Assembly: GCF_026213295.1 (NCBI RefSeq)
Contig: NC_079428.1
Span: forward strand, 9,081,628-9,145,627
Direction of reading: 5' to 3'
Length of the DNA: 64,000 nucleotides
Source: Gadus chalcogrammus
Taxonomy: Eukaryota > Chordata > Actinopteri > Gadiformes > Gadidae
The notes beneath the pieces are model-generated. The model saw nothing but the letters and a program-made list of their open reading frames with translations. It ran no database searches and had not been told where the DNA came from. Each line of letters opens with the position of its first letter. The stretch's first letter is position 1. A program made the translations under genes and the position numbers. This document shows positions 55,798 to 64,000 of this stretch, piece by piece.

Positions 55798-55908
55798 CTG
55801 TAAAAGATTGAAAAACAAACAAGCATCTACATGTAACACGCTAACTTCTGGTTGTATCAGTGTTTAACATTAAGAGGGGGATTGATCTCATGTTATGAAG
55901 AATGTTTA

Positions 55909-56925
55909 CCATTGCAGACCGATGCAGATCCTGATTTGTATGTTTTAAGTCAGTAATTCTAATGAAACTAAAAGTGTAATGCGTCCCAGGCAAAAGGTCT
56001 GAGATGTCTACTTTAGTTTGTGACTTGATTTTGCAAGAGTAGACAAGATGATAATGAGATACCACTTGCTGTTAGGCCAGAGCCCAGCCAAGAGTAATGA
56101 TGTTAGTACTAGTGTGGGTACCAGATTGACTCGGCTGCCAGATCGACTCGGGGGGGTCCTGCGCTTACAGATGACGTATCGACACTTGACGTATCGACAC
56201 AAGCCAACGGACAAAACCTGGAAGGGTTGTTTATCAACAGGGCTCAATCATGGACATAAAAAGAAGACTCAATCCGTTTTGTTTTTGATTTCATTGAACG
56301 CAGCCCGTTCTTTCGCACAAACAAAACCATTGGAAACACTTATAAAAGCACTGATGAATGCATGTGTAACCCAGTTCCTGTTAGGGACTCTTATTCTGAA
56401 GGAGCAGAATGGAAGTGTCTCCGTGTGGGTCGCTGTTTTGACTCTGTGTTGTGAGCGCTGGAATTAAAGTGGATCGCCCCGTTCAGTGAATGGAGTTCAC
56501 CGATTCTTCTTTTATATATTACCCAAGTATAGGCAACAATAAAACGCTTGGTTACACATATAATTTTATTTTCACATATGTTAAAGTAATTATCACCTAC
56601 AAAACGAATTCTATATTGATGAAAGCCCCCCCCCCCTCTGCTAACGTTTATTAGCTCACGTTAGCCTTCAATCTAAAGCCACAAATCTTATTTGATCAAT
56701 CTTTGAACATTCGATTATTATTCATAGATTAGAAAACAAAAGGAGATCGTTAACACTTGGGAATAAATGGGAATGAATGAAACGCGCATGCACATTTAAA
56801 AGACTGCGTTTACAGGAAGTGGGTCATTATTGCGCATCTAGGACCCCGAATCGATCTGGCAGCCAAGTCGATCTGGTACCCACACCAGCATGATGAACCT
56901 CTATTGAGCCAGAAGTAATTTTATA
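55909..56925 (-). pseudogene. Decayed type II fibronectin exon, copy c, split by a transposon
   Basis: The parts at 55909-56112 and 56885-56925 are homologous to the intact type II exon and share the TAA (56072-56074). The inverted-repeat element 56113-56884 sits between them. Confidence 0.72.
56113..56884. mobile_element. 772-bp non-autonomous inverted-repeat transposon
   Basis: The left end TGTGGGTACCAGATTGACTC then GGCTGCCAGATCGACTCGGG is matched by the reverse complement at the right end (TGTGGGTACCAGATCGACTT). The neighbouring tandem units have an uninterrupted GTACCAGCATG at this point. Flanks CTAG and CCAG suggest a 4-bp target duplication with one change. No transposase is recognisable. 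Confidence 0.82.
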
Positions 56926-57571
56926 TGGTTTATTTCTGTTTATTTACTGCATGAATGTTGTTTATTAAGGCACCTAGTAATTGTGTGAGTGTGTAGCTAT
57001 CTTTAATTGCCAGTAGATAGGAATAGAATTAGAGTTGTTTCAATAGGCTACCATTTTATTTCTTCCCGATACCAATTCTGATTCCTGAACTTGATTATCG
57101 GCCAATACCGATAAACCGATACAGCATCTAGCATTATTACTACTATGAGCATTTGTTCTTATTGAAGGGTTATTTTACGATGACATTAATGCATAGTCGG
57201 TTGACTTACTGTCGACAAAATAAATTTTTCAGAATTAGATCATTTACATTTATAGTCTATGATCATAATAATTCATTCATATTCTTGTAGATAAGCATCC
57301 ATCCTTTTTCCGACTCGGTTGCTCGAACACACTTAGGTCGGAGATGACGCGTTTCACCTTCTGACTTTCCACCTCCAACTTACAAACTATTATGAATGTT
57401 GTTTATTAAGGCCCCCGGTAATAGTACTAGTGGGTGTAGTTATCTTATATTGCAAGTAAAACTGAATATAACAGGAGCTCAAAGTATAGGGGAGAGTCTG
57501 GTAACAATTAGCAAAAAGGGTAGTATGAAATTTGTATGGAATGGTTTTGGTAGCTTATCAGAATAACTCAC

Positions 57572-57832
57572 CTGTGTGGGCAGATATCAAGGCAGGCTGG
57601 CTGAGTCCTCCGCTTTTCAGCTGGGTTTTAATTTGGAAGTCATACTTGAGCCCTGGCTTCAGATCGGAGAATGTCACACTGTCTGAATCTGTTGTCTGCT
57701 CTCCGTGTGTCTCTGAATCATAGAAACAGGTCACAACATAGCCCCCCACCTCACCAGCAGGTGGTTCCCATGTAAGGGACACCGTACTACTGCTGACATG
57801 GGAAACTTGGACGTTTCCTGGAGGAATGGCCT
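57572..57832 (-). CDS. Fibronectin type III exon (type I, copy d)
   Basis: A 261-bp phase 1-1 exon, open. It is 2035 bp from copy c because of the 772-bp transposon at 56113-56884. It is paired with the only intact type II exon. Confidence 0.75.
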
Positions 57833-57953
57833 CTGTAAAAGATTGAAAACAAACAAACATATTCATGTAGCATGCTACCTACTTGTTGTAACAGTGTTTA
57901 ACTTGAAGAGGAGGATTTTTGGGGATTGATCTCTTGTTATTAAGCATATTTAC

Positions 57954-58214
57954 CAGTGCAGACCGATACAGATGCCGATTTACTATGTTTTCCGTCAGTA
58001 ATCCTAATGATACTGAAAGTGTATCGCGTCCCAGGCCAAAGGTCCCCGATGTCTACTTTGCAGGAATCTGTGATCTGGATAGTCTGTGACTTGATTTTGC
58101 AAGAGTAGAGAACGTGATAATGAGATTCCACTTGCTGTTCGTTTGGAGCCCAGCCAAGAGTAATGATGTGAGTGCCAGCATGATAAACCTCTAATGATCC
58201 AAAAGGTGGACTAT
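57954..58214 (-). CDS. Fibronectin type III-like exon (type II, intact copy)
   Basis: A 261-bp phase 1-1 exon with TTTGCAG acceptor and GTAAAT donor. It encodes 87 residues including HIITLGWAPNEQQVESHYHV and DLWPGTRYTFSIIRI, a second fibronectin type III-like module distinct from type I. It is the intact relative of three decayed copies downstream. Confidence 0.7.
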
Positions 58215-58623
58215 CTGCAAATTAAAGATGCATGATAATTAGACCAGTTAGTTTCCTGAGTAAGTGAAATGTGTTTCACTTGAATGGCGGCCTTGCATTA
58301 AATGGCCAAAACGTATTAATGTTACATTTTCAAATCAGTCAAATAGGAGCTCTCAAAATACATACTATGGAGATGAACAAGTCAGATGCTAACCGAACAA
58401 AAGAAAACGTTATCAGCTTTTTATTAAAATAATGCACACTTTCTTTCAATGACTTAGAACGGTGTCTGGTCTTTCTGAATCCAACCTCATTGAACACCTA
58501 CAGGCCGTTAGAGGAAATACATGTTAGTCGCTTAGCCCGGGGCTTAACAAAGATTAAGGACTCGGTACTGCCGCTTGGTGTGTACTGGACCAGAATCATA
58601 GCATGTTACATTCTTAACCCTAC

Positions 58624-58743
58624 CATTAAGATGATAGTTGCAGAGATCAGGATTGGTTACGTCGCCTGGCAAGATTTCATTAAGATACTCCATTTGCGTC
58701 TGCTCCAAGTCAGGATCTTCACGCAAACCCTCCTGTTTTGTTT
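58624..58743 (-). CDS. Probable upstream linker exon of the GVIN1-like gene
   Basis: A 120-bp open exon candidate, phase 1-1, acceptor TGTCCACAG and donor GTAGGG. It encodes an acidic, domain-free segment of 40 residues (EGLREDPDLEQTQMEYLNEI). Its acceptor resembles the one at 52859 (TATCCACAG then AAAC). No family match, so the assignment rests on phase and position. Confidence 0.45.
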
Positions 58744-59093
58744 CTGTGGACATAGGAATAGTTTAGATTAACTATTATTTGTGAGCCTTACTTTGAGCCT
58801 CGGTAGAATATTTAGAACAAACAAACATTCATGTAGCATGCTACCTTCTGGTTGTATCAGTGTTGAATTTTATTAAACAATTACATTGATCTAATGTTAA
58901 GAAGCATGTTTACTCTTGCTGCAGAATGACAGGCCTATAGATGTTTCATTGCTATGTTTTCTATCATCAATCCTTATGATACTAAAGGTTTACTCTGTTG
59001 ATGGAGGGAGCATGGGTTATCAGTAAAACAAAACGTATAAGTAAGCTTGTGTCTATATACTTGACAGAATCATATTATGTCCTTTAACCTTAC

Positions 59094-59175
59094 CGTTAAG
59101 AAGATCATTGGGTGTATGTTCTCTACTGGAATGGCCTGACGCCTCAGAAAGTGAATCAGCAGCATCGGGGAGGTC
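59094..59175 (-). CDS. Possible further upstream exon of the GVIN1-like gene
   Basis: An open stretch bounded by AAACTGAAG and the donor GTAAGG (phase 1 exit). It encodes DLPDAADSLSEASGHSSREH and a few more residues. The acceptor pyrimidine tract is weak and entry would be phase 0, unlike its neighbours. Confidence 0.3.
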
Positions 59176-60073
59176 CTTCAGTTTAAACAAGAGCGAACAA
59201 AAATAATCCATTCAGTACAATAACTTTGTGTGGCATATGAACATTAAAAAATAACTGACTCTGACTCTACCATTCAGGGCCAGGCACATATTGTCCAAAT
59301 ATCTATCATATCGAAAAATGCTTCCGGAGACTAACTTTTTTTAGTCAAAGGTGTATGAGTGTTTGTATGAAATGAATAATAAAGAATATATCAGTGATCA
59401 ATCATACAAATTGATGAAAACGGCTGTCTGAATAAACTGGTTGGTAAATGTTGCGTTAACTCAACCAACTTTTGTGTGTTAAGACAAGACAAGATAAGTT
59501 AAGTTTGTAAGGAATGCCATTAGTGCAAATAGAATCGTACAAATGTTGCGTTAACATGACTGAATTTTGCGTTAATGCAACAAAAATTCACATGTGAACA
59601 CGTCATGTCTCATTTTGACACGTTAACATGCAACTGCCCTGCCACAGCCAACGGGTTATTCCATTCTTATCTTATGGGGGGTTAGAAACATTACAGCTTA
59701 AAGCTGGTGATGTATCTTTCCTTGCCAAATCTGCTTGGAATGTTTCCTCATCGTCCGATGTTGGTCGTCTAATGCAATCCCTAAATGCACGTTTCATAAG
59801 ACCGAAAGCTCTGGAACGCTTCAAAAGGTTCCTGTAACATTCACTGTACCTTTCTAAACAACTCTGGTTTACATTTCATACACATAATTTATTTGACGGT
59901 AGACCTAGGTGCTTAAAACGAGTGTGTAGTACGTGCGTAGACGCCCACATCAGTAATTGATGCACAACGTGCTCCCTTGCGTTGTTGTTTGATATCATTG
60001 CCAGAACCTCATCATGAATATGTAAGATATATCATTGCCAACATCAGAAAATACACATTAACGTGTCAATTTT
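59176..60073. other. Intergenic, no feature seen
   Basis: No supportable gene. The short open frame at 59628-59837 on the plus strand resembles nothing I know. TTGCGTTAAC recurs at about 59449 and 59543, with the variant TTGCGTTAAT near 59568, and may mark a diverged repeat. Confidence 0.5.
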
Positions 60074-60333
60074 AGAGGTTGTATCAGCGATGCTAGGCCG
60101 AAACATAAATGATCACATTCATCTGATCTTTCCTCACGATCCGCTTGCTGCCCTCCCCATAAGCAGGCCATCACAAATACATGTCTCTGTAGGCAGCCTA
60201 TGCTCAGAGATCGTACACAAAAAAAAATGGTACTAAGAACCAAAATAAATAGTATTCCAAGTCCAACCAATCACTGACAAGGGGTGGGTATTGTGGGGTT
60301 TTGCGCTACATTCATGATAGTTTTTACTGGATG

Positions 60334-61056
60334 TGTCACGTTAAAATTGTACCGGGGGCGAAAATTGTACCGGCCTACGTCATCGTTTGTTTACATCCTG
60401 ACAGCCTGCCCGGCAACAGACGACGCGATGCAGAAAACATGTTTCCAAACGACGAAATAACATAATACAGATAGCGGATCGCTATCTGTATTATGATAGA
60501 TAGCGATAACACTTGTTTTTACTTTATATTTGTATTTTATGTAATTGTTTAATCGAAACAATAAAAGAATTTGCCCGCGAAACGGGCGATCGCGTCAAAT
60601 GACGCGTCAATTCACGTAGGAAGGTTCTTGAACATTCTAGACTATGAAACCTGCTTAAAACACTCAGTTTACTAGCTAAATTCGATTAAACAATTCAATA
60701 CAATACAAATATAAAGTAAAAACAAGTGTTATCTAGCGATCCGTTATCTCTATTATGTTTCAAGAACCCTCCTACGTCATTTGACGCGATCGCCCGTTTC
60801 GCGGGCAAAACATTTGTCATTTGACGCGATCGCCCGTTTCGCGGGCAAAACATTTGTCATTTGACGCGATCGCCCGTTTTGCGGGCAAATTTTTTTATTG
60901 TTTCAATTAAACAATTAAATACAATACAAATATAAAGTAAAAACAAGTGTTATCGCTATCTGCTATTCGTCTGTTGCCGGGCAGGTTGTCAGGATGTAAA
61001 CAAACGATGACGTAGGCCGGTACAATTTTCGCCCTCGGTACAATTTTAACGTGACA
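60334..61056. mobile_element. 723-bp foldback element
   Basis: The left arm starts TGTCACGTTAAAATTGTACC. The right end is its reverse complement with single changes (GGTACAATTTTAACGTGACA). Complementarity extends through most of the element, including AACAAGTGTTATCGCTATCT and ATCGCCCGTTTCGCGGGCAA. The right arm holds three direct copies of a ~40-bp unit (60776-60895) where the left has one. A perfect small hairpin lies at 60462-60496. Confidence 0.85.
60776..60895. repeat. Triplicated ~40-bp CpG-rich unit
   Basis: Three direct copies of CATTTGACGCGATCGCCCGT then TTCGCGGGCAAAACATTTGT. The last copy has a T in place of a C. Confidence 0.92.
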
Positions 61057-62282
61057 GCTGCACGAAAAAAACCTATGGTTTACTAGTGACACGTATGAAC
61101 ATGGCGGAACATGAACGTTTTACTCAGTATAAAAGAATCAACCATCATATCACATACTTTACTATTGATTGACGTTGTAACCGTCTGTTGGCATTGACTT
61201 TGCTCAGTTGTAAATGTTGTGTACTGGTAAAGCAGCTCTAGATAAGGGCAAGTGATGCCTTCCATACAGTGGCAATACTGTATGTGCTTCTCATAAATAA
61301 AAGCAAAAGGATAGTAGGTAAGAGGCATCAAGGAAATAAAGGCATGCAAACTTGAAACTGATCCTATATTTAGTTTCTGTTTAGTTATGACTGTTTTCAT
61401 AACTAAAAAAAAACGGATAAAAAAAAACCCTGCTTGAGGAACTTTTAGATTCCCAACGCAGTGCACATGAACGGCCGCTGTCGGGAACACTCGTAAGCGT
61501 GAGCGTCATCACTGGCGAGCCGTCTCGTTATCACCAGGACGATGAACGCGCCTGTACAAACAGAAGTGACATCACCCAACATTGCTGATACAACCTTTAA
61601 GTTAAGGGGACATTTTTAAGACATTATTTGCCCTAATTGCCTTCCATACCATTATGCCTTTTTAAGGTGTATTTTCCCCAGACGTTTTTTGTCCCCAATG
61701 GCTTTCCATACGAGACATTTCAATACACGATTCCAGTTTGGACTTGTTAACAAGTATAACTTGGTTATGTTGACAACATGTATGTATTTCAGTTGTAAAG
61801 TAAAATAAACACACCAAACATTTCAGTCAGGTGAGGAAACAGATGTTAAATCATCGTCACGTTAAGACGCAACCTATGTTCTAACTGCAATTGGCTAAAT
61901 ATTTATCAACACAATTATCAATATTTGGACAAAACTTGTGGAGTCTGTTTTCTTTTAGTTGCCGAAGTAGTTGAGTTTAATAAATATTTGACTTCTGAGA
62001 ATTGCCCTTTGTTAAATTATTTACAAATGTAATACTTTTTCGGCCTATTTGATATTTCCTTTGACTATATAATCTTTTCCAAATAGTCAAATGGCCGACG
62101 TATGGGTTAACATTGCATTAGTCAGGGATGTAATGGGCATTGGACGCGTGGTAACGCCGTTAGCCCACTTATTGGAGCTATCTGTATATCATTTATTATA
62201 CTTTTTTAAATGTTGTTTCTTTTACAATTTTAAAATTAAGATGTTATTGCCAATGGTAATAACAAGTAGGCCTACACACATT

Positions 62283-62757
62283 AAAGGTTGGGTATGGGAT
62301 TTGGGAAACGCCAGCAGATTTTGAAAATATACAACTCAAATGGTCCTACCCCCTCTCCTTCAACGCTGACTCTGACTCCACCCATTCCAAGCACGAAGGG
62401 GTCGCGCCAGGGTCCGACATCCTCCGTGGAGGTTTGTCCATGGCCATCCTGGTTGATCCTGCCAGTAGCATATGCTTGTCTCAAAGTTTAAGCCATGCAT
62501 GTATGAGTCGCTGGGGAGGGGGAATGCAGTACGACCGTTTGATTGACGTACTTACTGTTCAATGCAACTCGGTGGCTCTGGAAATCATTGGCTGGAGTTT
62601 TTCGAGCCCTGCCCGTTCCACAGATGATTGACTTGTTTAATTTTCATGTCAGTACCTCTAACTCAGTGGCTGTAAGTGGGTTATGATAAGGATTTCAAGT
62701 AATTTTGCAAAAATGGCCAAAAAAGCGAATTCCATACCCAACCTTCAAGCAAACCTC
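62283..62757. mobile_element. ~475-bp inverted-repeat element carrying an 18S rRNA piece
   Basis: AAAGGTTGGGTATGGGATTT at the left and the reverse complement of AAGGTTGGGTATGGAATTC at the right define short inverted ends. The interior is non-coding and includes the 18S-like sequence at 62448-62508. Confidence 0.65.
62448..62508 (+). pseudogene. 5' end of 18S rRNA, isolated fragment
   Basis: CCTGGTTGATCCTGCCAGTA then GCATATGCTTGTCTCAAAG and TTAAGCCATGCATGT match the universal first ~60 nt of eukaryotic 18S rRNA with a few substitutions near the end. Similarity stops at about GTATGAGTCGC and nothing from the rest of 18S follows, so this is not a functional rRNA gene. Confidence 0.88.
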
Positions 62758-62864
62758 TCCAATAGTGTCTTCTTTGTCATAAAAAAAGGCCCATAGAGCG
62801 TAACAGTGACTGACTGAGTTTTAAGACTGGAACCAAGCCAATTATCCGTCAAGTTGGTTGTAAC

Positions 62865-63945
62865 TAGAGCTGTCCCAGACGATTATTTTTTTAAAGGATT
62901 AATCAAACGATTATTTTTTCAGTTACAGATTATTTCATATTATAAATATAGCATAAATCCACATGATTGTTGTTGTTATGCTATTTGATAACACAGTATA
63001 CTATGAAGTAAACACACACTACTTGTAGTGTTTACTACTTAGAACTGGTTGATAGATCGTGGAATTTCGACAGTCAACAGCTAGACTAGAACTACATAAC
63101 ATGACAAAAGTTCTCTTACTACTTGTTGCTAGATCGTGGAATTTCGACGGTCAACAGCTAGACTAGAACTACATAACATGACAAAAGTTCTCTTTTCACC
63201 AGAGTATAAAATCCGAACCCGACAAAGTTTATTCATAATATTGTAATGACCACGGAAGAGGCAGTGAATGAAGTGATTAGACAGCTTATAAGATACCTAA
63301 TAAACCGTTGGAACACGCAAGACCGGTCACCATAGCAACGCTGGTAAACCATCCCTCGGAGCTCGGCTTTTGGTTGAGTTTTATACCATATAGGTCTTGC
63401 TGAAGGCATTTAATTGTCCAAAATATTATTAATAAATATTCGAATATATTCAAATATTAATATTAATAAACAAACAAACTTTTATCTTTGGTTTACTACT
63501 GCGACTGCTTGACAAACGAACATTCCAGGGCGGGGCAGGGGGGAAATCAACAGAACTTACGGTGTTTTGCTGCCATCCTGAACCAGAGCTCCAGGATGTT
63601 TTCGTTTTAAATGCTTGTGCATTGCTGATGTACTGCTGTGATACGCCAAAGTAAATTAGCATAGTCTGCAAACAACCGCCTTGTTGGGAGCGTTGAGGGT
63701 GAAAAATTCCCACACTTTTTAACACCGTAGACGTGTTTTTTTTTGCTGTTTGAGCCTCTGTGCTCCCGCTACTGCTTGCCGCTGCCATTGTTATGAATGA
63801 ACAGCACTAGTTAGCGATTAATCGCATTAATGTCATAGTTAACTCACGATTAATCGCAAATCTTTTTTCTATAAAAAAAATTAACGCCGCTAAAATTGGT
63901 TTGCGTTAACGCCGTATATAATGCGTTTAACTGACAGCACTACTT
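62865..63945. mobile_element. hAT-like non-autonomous repeat sequence(s)
   Basis: The left part starts AGAGCTGTCCCAGACGATTA. The right part ends with the ATTAATCGC/GTTAACGCCG motif and AACTGACAGCACTACTTC, both typical of short hAT-type repeats in vertebrates. They may be one element or two joined. The minus-strand frame 63788-63450 (MAAASSSGSTEAQTAKKN) lies inside and is unidentified. Confidence 0.45.
63045..63195. repeat. Tandem duplication of ~77 bp
   Basis: GATCGTGGAATTTCGACAGT then CAACAGCTAGACTAGAACTA, CATAACATGACAAAAGTTCT occurs twice in direct succession with a single substitution in the first part. Confidence 0.9.
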
Positions 63946-64000
63946 CTAACCCATAGATATACAGTATATAGAACACTAGATGTCTCGTCCGCGCTGCTGG

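Larger units (their letters stand above)
52943..58216. repeat. Tandem array of ~1.2-kb units with fibronectin exons
   Basis: Units begin near 52943, 54145, 55355 and 57391 with ATTATGAATG-TGTT-TTAAG and contain, in the same order, a type I exon, a type II exon (dead in three) and an interspersed repeat with GATACCAATTCTGATTCCTA and TTGATTATCGGCCAATACCG. Confidence 0.88.
60074..61602. mobile_element. Possible outer inverted-repeat element holding a nested foldback
   Basis: AGGTTGTATCAGCGATG near 60075 faces its reverse complement CATTGCTGATACAACCT near 61580. This would make a 1.5-kb element with short inverted ends around the foldback at 60334-61056. No coding sequence is recognised. Only the ends support this call. 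Confidence 0.45.

Noticed and set aside
58624..58743. Stand-alone small gene on the minus strand starting at 58753
   Set aside because: The open stretch is bounded by a good acceptor and donor, both phase 1, so an internal exon of the GTPase gene is more likely than a separate gene.
60776..60895. Regularly spaced direct repeats resembling a CRISPR array
   Set aside because: There are three adjacent copies without spacers, inside a foldback transposon in vertebrate DNA.
62448..62508. Functional 18S rRNA gene
   Set aside because: Only the first ~60 nt are present, with substitutions and unrelated sequence on both sides.
63450..63788. Gene for a 112-residue protein starting MAAASSSGSTEAQ
   Set aside because: It lies within hAT-like repeat sequence and has no recognisable domain. 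The second half is low in coding character.

Overview
The window is vertebrate nuclear DNA, almost certainly from a teleost fish. Genes are split by introns with GT-AG borders, tRNA-derived SINEs and several kinds of inverted-repeat transposon are present, and dinucleotide arrays (CA/TG and CT/GA, many over 100 bp) are extremely dense. That microsatellite load is typical of gadiform (cod-like) genomes, so a gadid is my best guess; this is an inference.

Positions 1-38026 hold one large gene on the minus strand, plcb3 (phospholipase C beta 3). I could place 28 consecutive coding exons, from the start codon at 38026 to an exon ending at 99. They join in frame to exactly 1000 codons plus 2 nt. 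The encoded order is PH-like region, EF hands, catalytic X box, acidic X-Y linker, Y box, C2 domain, Gq-binding proximal C-terminal helices and the start of the distal coiled coil. The last exons lie beyond the left edge. Introns 1 and 2 (10.0 and 12.5 kb) contain only repeats. A minisatellite in intron 10 is built from the exon 10 splice-donor sequence, and many exons abut TG or CT arrays right at their splice sites.

Positions 38027-48204 are intergenic: a GC-rich plcb3 5' flank, a 219-bp CT array, more microsatellites, a PIF/Harbinger-type transposon with a 3-bp target duplication (43391-45141), a small MITE (about 45848-46123) and an AT-rich stretch.

Positions 48205 to about 59175 hold a second minus-strand gene of the very large interferon-inducible GTPase family (GVIN1/VLIG, URGCP-like). 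A single 4.65-kb exon carries the GTPase domain and C-terminal region. It has an apparent 1-nt frameshift near 50150, so it is either a pseudogene or contains a sequence error. Upstream are five intact 261-bp exons encoding fibronectin type III-like modules, all phase 1, in about 1.2-kb tandem units. Three further sister exons are decayed and share the same stop codon. A 772-bp inverted-repeat transposon sits inside one of these dead exons.

Positions 59176-64000 contain no convincing gene. They hold nested inverted-repeat elements, among them a 723-bp foldback (60334-61056) and an element of about 470 bp carrying the first ~60 nt of 18S rRNA (62448-62508), plus hAT-like repeat sequence at the right edge.
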